Position numbers and translations under genes: made by a program
Shown here: piece after piece, positions 40,155 through 51,250 of the stretch
Numbering within the stretch: position 1 is the first letter of the stretch
Layout of the letters: the number at the start of each line of letters is the position of its first letter
Origin: Larimichthys crocea
Lineage: Eukaryota; Chordata; Actinopteri; Sciaenidae
Direction of reading: 5' to 3'
DNA: 64,000 nt
Assembly (NCBI RefSeq): GCF_000972845.2
Contig: NC_040013.1
Location: 2,904,642 to 2,968,641, forward strand
Notes under the pieces: model-generated
The model's input: the letters and a program-made list of their open reading frames with translations, nothing else
The model's database searches: none
What the model was told of the DNA's origin: nothing

Positions 40155-40612
40155 GACAGTTTTGAAGCCTCAAGTTTGACATCATGCCCATTGCCATCTT
40201 GTTTTTTTTTTTTTTTGGAGCCAGACTGACTGTACACATGAGCACCACAGGCAGTATAAATATGGATGTAGTCTCTGTGATTGTGTCAGATCTGTGTCAG
40301 GTTTCTGAAGAGCTGTAGTGAAGAATGATCTGCCATCTTGGCAGTCCTGCCTCTGCCGCCTCCTGACTAATCTAAAAACCTGCAAAGACGTAGATCATAG
40401 ATCTAAGCTGAGGCGAGCCGAAAGAAGCCAGGGTGCTCAGACGAGACACCTGTAAGGGCGCCCACCTGTCAATCAAAGCGCCCATGCTCTTAATTATGCA
40501 TCATTTTACGCCTTTAAACTAAAAGTATATCGGTAAAGTTAGCCAGCCTCAAGTGGCCGTTTGTGGAACTACAGTTTTGGCTTCACTTCACAGAGGTTGC
40601 CACTTGGTGAGC
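40155..40612 (-). repeat. Teleost dispersed repeat, copy 2 (opposite orientation)
   Basis: Read on the plus strand it goes GAAGCCTCAAGTTTGACATC, a T-run and GGAGCCAG, then CCCACCTGTCAATCAAAGCG, then TTAATTATGCATCATTTTAC, then GCCAGCCTCAAGTGGCC and GGTTGCCACTTGGT. The CACCTGTCAATCAAAGCG word is the reverse complement of the one at 24123-24140 in copy 1. A related GGAGCCAGTGGAGG / CCCCCTGCTGGCCATTAGA fragment follows at 40973-41010. Confidence 0.6.
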
Positions 40613-42074
40613 ATCCTCATTAGAGTACATTTAAATAGTTTCTGAAAACACTTGAGGAGAGAAATAGTCGATGCACTAACAGCATCTGGACTCAGATTTG
40701 ATCAGCACTGTCTAGTTTGACAGTTTGATCTGAGTTTCGTGAGCCCGGTCAGTGCGTGCTGACTTGTCAATCACAAGGGAGCCATGATCTAAAAGCATGC
40801 CCTGCTTCATTAAGACCATCGTTTACAGAATGCACATCGTGCTGTCTGGATGAAGACTTGAAACTGGAGATTGAGATCATAAACTTATGAGAAAACTCTT
40901 CTCAGAGGTCATAAATTATGTAAGAAATAAAATAATTTTTACATTACAGTCAATACAAATTAACTTGTTTTTTGGAGCCAGTGGAGGTGCCCCCTGCTGG
41001 CCATTAGAAAGAATGCAGACTGCCTCAGAAACTCTGTCCACGAGTCATGCACTGTCTTTGGCGTGCATGTGAAACTCGTGAGAGCATTTAGACGACTTAG
41101 TGACATGTTTGGATGAGACAAGTGTAAAAACTGGAGGCTACCACCTCCGTACACTGCACAGGTGGCAGCTGCGTGTAAGGCTATCTGTCCATGCAGATAC
41201 GTTTGAACGATACGTCCTTACCTTTACAGAATTCACCCTTTGTCCAACACACCGCATGAAACCAGAGATGAGACATACAGTAAGTGTGTGAGCGGCAGAA
41301 GAGCCGGGGCCTTCAATATACTTTCCCATTTACTAACCATTTCCTCTGGGCACGCAACTATTTATTCTCAAAACTGGAAATGGAAAGGAGAAAAAAAAAA
41401 CAAAAAAAACAAGTGTGCGGGTTAATCTCTTTTGCCAAAGGCAACATTGCGACATTATCTCTTCGTCACAGCTTAACAGAGGCCTGCTCCTGTGAGTGTG
41501 TCTCTGTTTTTGTTTGTACACACACTACATGTGCAAGCTGTACATAGGTGCACGTGTGTGTGTGCGTGTGCACATTTTCCCCTGTGCTTGGCTTGTGTGA
41601 GTTCTGAGAGTGTTTGCTGTTGTGCTCAAAAATGAAAGGCATCGTGTTTACCTCCACACATGCTCATCTGCAGATTAGCCCGCGGCTGCCAGCCTGCCTG
41701 CCTGCCCCCATGCAGGAGCTACACACTTTACCATCAGCCTTTGTTGAGCCCCACTACCTGCTCGCTCTAAAATCAGCTCCTTTCAAATGCACTCTAATAT
41801 CCTCCAACAAGGGATGATACTGCAATTCACAGGCTAGACGAACTATTTCACAAATCCTCAAACTAACCCACCGCACTCGGTCATATTGCATTAATAAAGA
41901 GAGACATTCTGAATTTGCTGAATTAAATTTGAGTCTGGTACTATTTGAAACCCTTTTATCTGATGAAACGGGAGGAAAAACTGTGCAAATATTTGTAATA
42001 TTTATATTTAAGTCTTAAAATATCTCACAGCGGAGAGTTATTGACTGTTTCTTCATCTCTTTGCTGATTTTCGC

Positions 42075-42108
42075 CCTCCTCCTCCTCCTCCTCCTCCTCC
42101 TTCCTCCT
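42075..42108 (+). repeat. (CCT)n microsatellite
   Basis: CCT trinucleotide run of about nine units followed by an interrupted unit. Confidence 0.9.
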
Positions 42109-45100
42109 CTACCTTCTTACATGTTTTTCCCGCTCTCACCGTGCTTCTGAATGTCGTGAAAATCCAATTAGGTGGACACATTCTGCGAGAACGCCACAGA
42201 AACACGCCGCGCGATAGCAATCTTATGAATTCTTCAAATGGGATTTTCGTTGCTCCCCTTTTCACACCGCGTCTACACTAAAGACGGAGTAATTGGCAAA
42301 CAGATCTCCATACAAAATGTTTTTTCCCCCCTTCTCTTTTATGACCACTCAGCATAACAATGGGTACTTCTGTAATCTCTGCTGTGTGATTCAGAAATGA
42401 AAAGCCAATGAAATGTGTCTCCTGGCATGTGGTGGAAAATGACTGCTACTGTAGGTAGCGCGTGTTGCCAGCACTTAGTGGCTCCCCCATTGACACATGA
42501 GCAAATGGCACATAATAGACTAAATGCATTTCATTGTTTCAGACTCTTATTTTACAGTCTCAATTCTGGCAGGTCGCAGAACTTCCTAAAACTCTGCTCT
42601 GTCATACCAATTAAAGGCTGGAAACTGTCTGTCTATATGCTGAGATAAATGTCAATATTTACTCGGACGCGGACAGGGAATCCTAAACGTTTCTTTATCA
42701 TTCATGTTGGCATTACGTCGCCTAAAAAGAGAGCAAATGAATAATTCATGCTGAGAGGAAAGCCTGATGCGAGGCCGAGCGAGGATATTATGTTTACCTG
42801 ACCATGCTGACAGCCGGCCATCTGTCGCCGCCTCATGCTTCTATTAGAGTTTTCATAAAGGGACTCCAAAGTGTTGTGTCAGTGAATTACATCGGAATCG
42901 CTCGGTTGTCGTCCTATTAACATTTTATGATGATTTTAACTCAGCACTTATTTTAGTCTCCATAGTATTGAAGCATCTGTTTTCCTTCTCTGGTGAGCGG
43001 CTGAGATGAGCAGTACAATGCATTGATTTAAGTAACTGCACAGCGCACAGTCACGCTCTGTGCCTTCAGTCACTCAGCCTCTTCCCTAATCGGCAAAGCC
43101 ATGCACAATAAGGCGCTCCATCCTGGACATGCAATGCAGAGAAATCAAGATGATTCTAACCATAAACTTTCTTGTTTTACTATGATGCATAAGCACTCTT
43201 ATTTTTTATCAATTCATCCTGAGCAGGTACATTTTTGCCAAGCCTCTTATGACCTCCGGCTCTGCTCCTCAATGAACACCTTTGCTGTTTTAAATTATGT
43301 TAATTCTACTTGTGTACATACTTTACACAACATTGCTTCTCAGCCGCGGCTTAATGGTGAAAATCGGTTTAATGAAGAGAACTTGCCTTGAAAGCAGAAC
43401 ACAAATGGAGGGCCATAAAACCTTCCTCTCTTGAAAGGCATGAAAAATTGTAACTTGGCAGCTAAAATCACACGTACTAATAACTTTTCTGATCTCAAAG
43501 CCAAACATAAACATGACTCTAGAAGCCTCTTCTTCTCCAACACTTCTCTTCTAATAAGGTTCGAGATGTTAGAAATGCAATTATCCCTCCTTCTCAAACT
43601 CTCCATGACCTTTGCTATAAAACACTTTGCACGCTGCTAGCATTTAAGTCAAGCATCTAACCAGTGTTATTACTAAAATGAATGAAATCGTCCTCATGCT
43701 CACTGTACCTTCTTCAAACACTTCTTTAAAGAACATATTATTCAATCTCCCCTTTAGTCCGATTGCCATTATCATAACTTCTCAAAGAGTTGTTGCTGAT
43801 TTATCCACTTCAAATAATTCTACTTCTGTGATAGAATACCAGGGACCAGGATGGCAAAAAGTCACGAACTTCTGTCATGTTATACTGTATTCAAACTTTT
43901 GTCAGATATATTAAACTAAACTCGGCGAAGTCAGTCGTTCAATCGTGTTTTCTGAATTGTCGTAATCCACTGAGAATTTTTGCTTTTATTGAATCTATTT
44001 TTGCTTGCTCCTTTTCTGTTTCATTCAGTACACCCTCTGCACACTTCAACCACTTTAAAATGCCGCAGCAAGACTACACAATTCCAATCGAAGAGTCCAC
44101 ATAACTCTTTCGATTCTTCTTCTCCATCTCAGCCGTTGCAGTTGCTACTGCCTTATAGCAGTACTTATGATATTTCTGTATAATTCCAAGGTTGTGATCC
44201 TGAAATTGCGACATTGCCTTCTAAGGCACCCACTGTGGAATACCTCAATCCCCCTTTCCAGCTCTGGTTTCTTGCCAACTTGCAAACCCACACATTAGAC
44301 ATAGACTTAACATTGCTGTCGGATAAACACAACCTGGGCACTCCCCAGTCTTCTTTCAATGTCCTTCTGTGTCCCACTTCCATGCTAATAAGGATGCTAA
44401 TAAGTGAAGTCCTTCACTATCACCAAAGTCAGAACACAGTGTCTGACCATGAAAGTCTGGACAAGATTTTGTGCCAGGTCATCTCGCTGAAAGAAAGCTG
44501 AAGTATTTCACAGAATGGGTGAAAACTTTCAGCGGTCATTGATGCTCTTGGAGCTAATGAAAATCTGTAACAAATGTCATCGCAGTTCATCATTGTTGAG
44601 TCTGAAGTGCGAAGACTGACAGACTGTGGCTACCAACCCTTACATTAGTAAGCAAGCAAGCATTCACTCCTGCTCAGTGCTGTCTAATAGCCGCCAAGGA
44701 GGAGGGTTAGTGGGGCAGATCCATCAATGATACCATCATGTATTAAGACATGGCCTCCTGCATACACCGTCAGACAAACAAGTCTGTAAGAAAAGCCTTA
44801 AGCGTCTTTATTTTTTATTTTTTGCATTGTTTAAGACTTTGCAAAAGTTTCCGTGTCTCACTGTACGCTGCAGAAACAAAATCTGTTTTGATATGTCACT
44901 TCTGAATTGGAGCGTAGGCGTCTGGCCTGATTTATTTTTTTGCTTGCCACTGTGTATATGTGTGTGTGTAGGTGTATGTTCGTTCCAGTGTCTGCTCTCG
45001 TGGCAGTTATGGTGTATGAAGCAGCAGACTCGCAGAGGAGCGCAGTGCTTTACACTGTTCCATTAGCCGTCAACCTCAAACCATCACAAAGCACTATCTT

Positions 45101-46489
45101 CCTGCTGTCTCTCTGCCTTTTCCCCCGCACTGCAGCTTCTCTTTTTCCCAGTTTCCCACTGAGCTGTTGCATTCCCTGCACACTGTTTATGTAGGCGGGA
45201 TAGCACAATGAAGCAGGAAACACTTCCTTGGGGAGCTGCTGATTGTGGATGCGTATGGTCCTCAGAGGAGAATGTGGAAGGAAATGGTCAGAATACATCA
45301 CCAAACGCAGTGATGCATGTGCGCCAGGAGCAGCCCAGCAGAGCCAGATGGAAGCCGGCCACAGAGGTAACTGGAGTATGGCCCGGGTTGCGGGACACAG
45401 ACCACTGCCTGGGGACTCCCATTAGCGTCTAGCCTCGACCTTATTGGATTTCCCCCGGAAATATTTATTCCTTTCACTGCCCCCACTGAGAAGACGCTCG
45501 CCTACTTATCTCATCACTATTTATTAAGGGAGCCCTCCGAGGAATCCAAGAATACAATCAGGTCTGAGGGAGGATGGACGGTAGAGAGAAAGAGAGTAGA
45601 GAGACAGATGTGTGAGAGAGAAAAGAACGACACATGCAGTGGCTGCAGCATGATTTTCTCCACTTTTTACACCAGAAAGGGTCACCATGACTCGAAATGA
45701 CACAAGGATATGGAACCATTATGTGCTCTCTGATTGCCTCTGTACAACTTGCACTTCTCTTTGTTCGGCCCAGTTTGGCTCAGACTTACTACGGTGCCAA
45801 TAAAGACTGTTCGGTTCTCCTATGATTGCTGACTTTTGACTACTTGCATCTAGTGTAACTTTAAACTGTCAGCTACTGCCTTTTACACTGTGTCTCTTCT
45901 TTCTGTTCGCTCTGTGGACCGTTGTCTCTTTACTTCCCCTGTAGTTGTCTAATACTTGGTATTCAGAACAGTCAGTCACGACTGTGGCTCAGCGGCTTCA
46001 CGGGAGACCTATTCAGAGACTGAGGAAAGCCCAGGTGCATTGACAGAAAGTGTTTCTCCCTCTTTCATTTTCGGGAGGTTGTGTCAACTTGTCAAAATTC
46101 GAGAAAAGTTCAACAGAACTGTTGTCTGGCTTGCCCTTGATGTCACTTTTGTGTCCTGCACTGTCACACAAGAGTGATACGCTTTCGTTGTATTAAACGT
46201 GTACACAAGCCGGCGATATTAACGAGAACATGAAAAATAAAGCTACCTGAAGCAGAAATCACACAATCTGTACATCAGACTTCTGGAGGCATGGGATGAT
46301 AATTACTTTTCATGGTTCCCAGTGGATGAATGCTACAGACTTCTCTACCGCAACCAACAGGTCTTTGTTTTCAGTGAAATAGCTGAACATCTACTTACAA
46401 ATTTCCCCACAGAATCATAAAATCATAATATGTTTGGTGGTTGCTTGACTTTTTCCTCGAGCGCCGCCATGAGATTTTGTGTAAGGTGT

Positions 46490-46597
46490 CTCGACAACTA
46501 TTAAATAGATTGGCATGAAATTTGGTACAGACATTCGTGTCCCACTCAGGATGAATTGTAATGACTTTATTGATCCACGCACTTTTCATGTAAGGCA
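46490..46597 (+). repeat. Fragment of a common teleost interspersed repeat
   Basis: Words CTCGACAACTATTAAATAGA, TGGCATGAAATTTGGTACAG and AGGATGAATTGTAATGACTT closely resemble a repeat that is very frequent in percomorph introns. It is truncated on both sides. Confidence 0.5.
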
Positions 46598-46832
46598 TCT
46601 AATGACCCCAAATGGGTCAGAGAACTGCATATCTGAGGCCTTCATGGACCTCAAGTGCAGAAGGTAACAGACCTTTACTTGAAGTAGACTTGTAGGATTG
46701 TGGCAGGTGATGCAGGATGAGACAGAGAGCAAACATTCAACACAAGAACTTGTGACAAACTTAACCTTCAAGTTTTAAATTCACAGTTAGTTGTGTCCTT
46801 TATCAGTAGTTTATATGTATATATTTTAATAG

Positions 46833-47114
46833 GGGCAGCTACAGCTCGGGAGGTAGAACAGGTCGTCTACTAATCAGATTTTTGGCGGTTCGACCAGTCT
46901 GCATGTTGAAGTGTCCTTGAGCAAGATACTGAACCCCAAATTGCTCCCGAAGGCTGCGCCATCGGTGTGTGAATGTGTATGAATAGCTCCTAAAAAACTG
47001 ATGAGCAGGTGGCACCTTGCATGGCAGCCAATGCCATCAGAGTGTGAAAGCCCTTTGAGTGGTCAGAAGACTGGAAAGGCGCTATATAAGTACAGTCCAT
47101 TTACCATTTACCAT
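46833..47114 (+). mobile_element. tRNA-derived SINE
   Basis: The 5' head has a tRNA-like A box (CAGCTCGGGAGGTAGAAC, 46842-46859) and B box (GGTTCGACCAG, 46887-46897, slightly eroded). The body contains the words TTGAGCAAGATACTGAACCC and GCAGGTGGCACCTTGCATGG. It ends in GCGCTATATAAGTACAGTCC, then a short TTTACCA repeat. This body and tail are familiar from an abundant teleost SINE. I see no clear target duplication. Confidence 0.8.
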
Positions 47115-48588
47115 GTCATTCCTCATGCATTTTTGTAAGTTTGCATCCGAGGGAATTTTTTCTTTCGAGTCTAGAGTTGAAGATTCAGTTTGTCTCGTTT
47201 TATTGTAAGCATGCATGTAAGTACATGCAGAGGTATGGCTGTAGTCTTATTGAATAATTCTTCAGATAATAATATACGTACTCTAACATCATTTTTGACG
47301 AACACAAGGATTGCTCAGTCTGCTCTATGTTTAGAGCATATATTCCCTGACCAAGGTTACGACAGTTTAATAGTCACTGGTAATGGGGTGAGTGCTATTT
47401 AACCTGCAGGGGACTCCTACGCTGGCTGGTTACAAGGCCGAATCGACCAACAAGTCAATAAAAGACACTTCAACCATACTCCAACGCTTACTCTGTGAGC
47501 TAAGATATGGTCTGTGGAGTAATGACTGGTTCCCCTCTGAGACTCAGACGTGTTTAAAACATTCTGAAGCTTCACTGGAAACCACTCATAGACATCCTGA
47601 CCACTGAAGTGTAAAGAAACCAGATACAAGACCCCCACTACCCCCACTGGGACCTGAGGAGGCCTGTGCACAAGCTCTTTATGTTACAGTCGTATGCTCA
47701 CGGCCAGTAAGTTCCTCCTCAGCACTTTCTTTCACTCTGACTTGTGGGATCTTCTATTTAGTGGTAGAAGGAAAAAAAAATCCTTCCCCTTGGGTCGACA
47801 CTGTAAGCTTTTATTTTGTGATGTTCTGTGTATTTCTGGATTTGCAGTAGGTTAAGATGAAGAGCTGTAATTTACTTTTCGGTGTAGTCGCTTCCCCACC
47901 TGTCTCAGCTAAAGTGGACAAGTTGAGGTGATTTCCAGCTTTTCCAATATGCTTAAGTTTAGCAAGCGGGTTCTTGTTTCTTTCAGTCAAGGAGGACGGA
48001 TACAGGAATATAAATATAACCTTCTCGCCAACTAGGCTGTGAACACTGGGGATTTTTTTAGGTAGCAAATATGCTGTATGTCTTGTGGCTGCACTGTATT
48101 AGTTATGCTACTGTGGTGGGAAAATCAGTAACCTATATTTTATTTTGCTATCAAACCCTCAATACCAAGCTATTCAACATTGACACAGACTTTAAAAATG
48201 GTAGTTTCTAAGACTAAACTTATGTTAAACTTATCTCGGGTTCCCATGGATTTGATCCATCCTACAGATACTATTATCTGTAGTGGCTGTGTGGGTCATT
48301 TTCTTTATTATTAATGCTGCTTTATATCTTTGTCTTTCTACGTAAATCCAGCTGGTCATGGCAGATGGCCGTCCATCATGATTTGGGTTTTGCCTCTTGA
48401 AAGCTCTTCTTAACAGTGTTTTCCTCGCCACTGTCGCCAAGTGCTCGCACATGGTGGGAATTGTTGGGTCTGTAAATAATATTATAAAATGTACAGTTAG
48501 ACCTGATCTGTATGAAATAACTCCTACGAACTATAATGAACTATACATAGGAGAGGTTGCTGTGTGCACGGTTGTGTCATCATCGATA

Positions 48589-48596
48589 CTGGCCAG
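48589..48596. repeat. Left target-site duplication of the hAT MITE
   Basis: CTGGCCAG immediately abuts the left inverted terminus at 48597 and is exactly repeated at the other end of the element. Confidence 0.85.
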
Positions 48597-48781
48597 CAGG
48601 GACGGACTGGCAATCTGGCATACCGTGCATTTGCCCGGTGGGCCGACGTGCTATTTGGGTCGACAAGTCCCGATATATATATATATATATATTTAACGAG
48701 TAGATCACACACCCCAAACACACTCTGGGGCTGCTCTGGTCCAAAATGCCAGGGCCGATTTTTTGTCCCAGTCCGCCCATG
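48597..48781. mobile_element. Non-autonomous hAT-type MITE, 185 bp
   Basis: The left end reads CAGGGACGGACTGG and the right end is its near-perfect inverse (CCAGTCCGCCCATG, two mismatches). The element is flanked on both sides by the identical 8-mer CTGGCCAG at 48589-48596 and 48782-48789. An 8-bp duplication with T at position 2 and A at position 7, and termini starting CAG, are hAT-superfamily hallmarks. The interior has no coding capacity and carries a (TA)n run at 48673-48692. The wording of the ends matches a repeat I know as common in teleost genomes. Confidence 0.85.
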
Positions 48782-48789
48782 CTGGCCAG
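48782..48789. repeat. Right target-site duplication of the hAT MITE
   Basis: CTGGCCAG immediately follows the right inverted terminus ending at 48781. The 8-mer is itself palindromic. Confidence 0.85.
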
Positions 48790-50505
48790 TAACAAACAGT
48801 TGCTGATCAATCTGGAAGACAACTGACGCAGAATTTGGAAATGGCCCCCAAAAGACAAAAACACTACTACCTCTAGCAAACTGTTCATTATGTTTACCCT
48901 TACAAGTATAGAGAGCGGTTCAGTACACAACTGTGGATGTGTTTTTCCATCTAACCTTTTAAGCAGTCGGGAACAAATGTTTAACACCTCCGGGTGCAGC
49001 ACAATGTATGCCGCACACCCACACTGTCATCCTTTTTCTGCAGACTGGTAAAAGCAAAAAAAAAAAACCAAACCAAACCAACTTCACTGCCGAGTGATGA
49101 TAAATGTTTCAAGGTTGTTGTTTTTTTTATTCATAAGCTCAATATTTGTTGGTGTTGTCGGGCAGAACGGTGATCTTGAATTTGTGAAAGACAGGAAGCT
49201 ATGATTGGTCGGGGTCCAATGTGCAGCTAAGTGATGTGCTGACAAAAACGTTGTGAGGTCTGATCTCAGCGATAGACTACGCATGGGAAGCAATGTGGCA
49301 AAACGTGTTAATGTGTAGGACTTCATTCAGACACACACGGCGTGAGAGGGACGCAGCTGGCAAAAAGACATCAAATCATTATGGAAATACTGCAACAGGA
49401 GTAGGTGTCGTGTTTTTCTTCATTCCTTTAGAGGGGGAAGCGCACACCAACTGTCATATTACCCATTTTCACATCACATATAAGCCCCTTCACTACACGA
49501 TAAGACATCACATCAAAGAAAAAAGGCTTGACTGGAGAGGGCAGATATATTCATGGGCATACGGACAGGCAATCACATAGTGCATGTAAAGTGCAGCAAC
49601 AAATTCAAGATGAAAGCAGAGTCCTATCTTTGGTCTCATCTGCCAACCTGGTAAGGATCGGATAGGAAAAGTGATTTGGCCTCCCATTTTATAATTTAGT
49701 CTTCCCTTCAATCCTTGAACTTCGCTGTCACCCTCAGACGCACGTTCCATGTCATGTTACCGGACATTAGTTTGAATTTCCTCCACGTCGCCACTTTGCT
49801 CCTCAGATCACTGTCTGCAGAGTGGATATACTCGACAATAGACTTACTTTTAAAAGAGATTTTCATTTACAGTTTTTTCCTTTCAGTGGACATTTTCCCT
49901 CCTTTGTATTTCCACCCAGCCAAGGACATAATTTTGTCGCAGTCAAAGAAACCTTTTCATAATGTCCTTTTCAGAGTGCAAGCGAGTGAGTCTATTACTG
50001 GGGGAGGTAAAGGGAGGGAGAGGAGTGGCACTTATATGGTTCCCTCATTTTATGACAAACAGCACATTCACCATGGATGGCAGATTTCAAAGTCTCAGGG
50101 AGTTTTTTTCTTTTTTTCGTTGATCACCTCAATTTTAAGTCAAAACTAACGAGATTTTAGCAAAGACAAAGACCTACACGTATCAGACAGTTGACCGGTG
50201 GAAAATATAAGAAAACACACACGCATGTTTAAGACCGCCAGTTGTCCTCTTGGGAAAAACAAAAAGTGTGATCAAAACCCAAAGAACAGCTGGGACATCT
50301 TTTGAAGACACGGCAGGCACGATGAACCATCTGGATAATGTATTTCTAGACAGAAAAGAAAAGAAAAAAAATCATTGTCTGTCTGGACGCAGCTGCCATG
50401 TGCATGGATCAGCTGAATACATCACACATGAGTCACTGCAGCAGACGAGAGTCAGTCATTAACACGTCTTTTGTCTTCTCTCTCTCTCTTTTTTTTTATC
50501 CACAG

Positions 50506-50652
50506 AGTCAAGTTGAAAGAAGGAGTGACATTTCTCGGGGCTCGTCCCAGCAACCCGACTCAGTGGATTGTTAGCCAGGATGTGAGGAGTGAAGGCCATC
50601 GGGTGGTGACTCTCCACTGCCGCAGGAAGGAGTCCGGCTATGATCAGCAAAG
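50506..50652 (+). CDS. tmem132b: Exon 3 of the same TMEM132-family gene
   Basis: This 147-nt exon is phase 2 at both ends. The AG at the end of exon 2 plus the first base here makes AGA (Arg), followed by V-K-L-K-E-G-V-T-F-L-G-A-R-P, then PTQWIV and ending HCRRKESGYDQQ. The pattern basic-Lys-x-Gly-Val, then a Pro-x-x-Trp segment, then a Cys followed by basic residues matches the segment that follows the large N-terminal exon in TMEM132 proteins (KVKKGVN... in C and D from memory). The acceptor is preceded by a nearly pure pyrimidine run at 50468-50499 and the donor is AG|GTCAGC at 50652/50653. Because the exon is a multiple of three and symmetric, skipping it would keep the frame. It continues the extracellular region. 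The next family exon (with a TWQVEYP-like motif) is not found before the end of the window. Confidence 0.9.
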
Positions 50653-50799
50653 GTCAGCAGATCATTGACTTTGCTTCAAAGGAGAACATCCAATTTTTAG
50701 AAGGTTGACCTGTTAGTTAGATAATAAAGTATATCGAGCAGATGAAAAACAAAAAACACACCTTCCCTGAGATATTAAACCTGATTTCTTAAACACAAC

Positions 50800-51250
50800 A
50801 TGCAACCTTATATAGCAAACATATAGCACTTATTTACACACTCTGTTTTGGTCTCCACCAACTCCTGATGGACATACTCTACATTGTGAGGCCCTGTAGC
50901 TGCTAAATGCTCCACTATGTTTCCAGTAGGTCTATCTGTAGGCACACAGAACTACAGGACATGAACACCCTCCAAACATTTGAGCCACAAAAACTACTTG
51001 TTGTCATGGTTTGGCTAAAATCTGCCAATCAGCTGATTTTGTTTGCAATTTGTTGCCAGGTTGGTGTCATACAGTGGGTTTAGCAGAGGTCGCCTGTCTG
51101 TGAACCAAAGTTGCGTGCTATAAAAAGACAAAAACAAAACAATGAGCTGAAATATGATAAAGTTGTGGAAGGGAAAGGCAGAACTTGGTGACAATTCTCT
51201 ATGGGTTCATCAACTCTGGTGACCCATGTCACATAATGCAGATTTAATCT
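50800..51250 (+). repeat. Probable teleost interspersed repeat (diverged)
   Basis: The block starting ACCTTATATAGC and CTCTGTTTTGGTCTCCACCA, through GCTAAATGCTCCACTATGTT, to CTATGGGTTCATCAACTCTG and AATGCAGATTTAATCTG resembles a dispersed fish repeat I have seen elsewhere. Boundaries are approximate and there is no coding capacity. Confidence 0.4.

Larger units (their letters stand above)
2980..50505 (+). other. Intron 2 of the tmem132-family gene (47,526 bp, phase 2)
   Basis: The intron starts GTAGGA at 2980 and ends in a strong polypyrimidine tract and CACAG at 50505. I find no convincing exon inside it. Very long early introns are usual for this family. Contents by region: 3-19 kb is mostly unique AT-rich DNA with small microsatellites; 19.7-20.3 kb holds a rearranged LINE end; 20.3-23.9 kb shows nothing recognisable; 23.9-24.6 kb is dispersed repeat; 25-31 kb is mostly unique; 31.3-32.6 kb is dense simple repeats; 34.7-34.9 kb is a LINE-like tail; 38.0-38.8 kb is possible conserved and CpG-rich DNA; 40.1-40.6 kb is dispersed repeat; 43.4-44.2 kb is G-poor; 46.4-48.8 kb has a repeat fragment, a SINE and a MITE. 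Short open frames throughout lack family resemblance. Confidence 0.85.

Noticed and set aside
46833..46905. tRNA gene, because of A-box and B-box matches
   Set aside because: The B box is eroded, no acceptor stem pairs, and the sequence continues into a SINE body.
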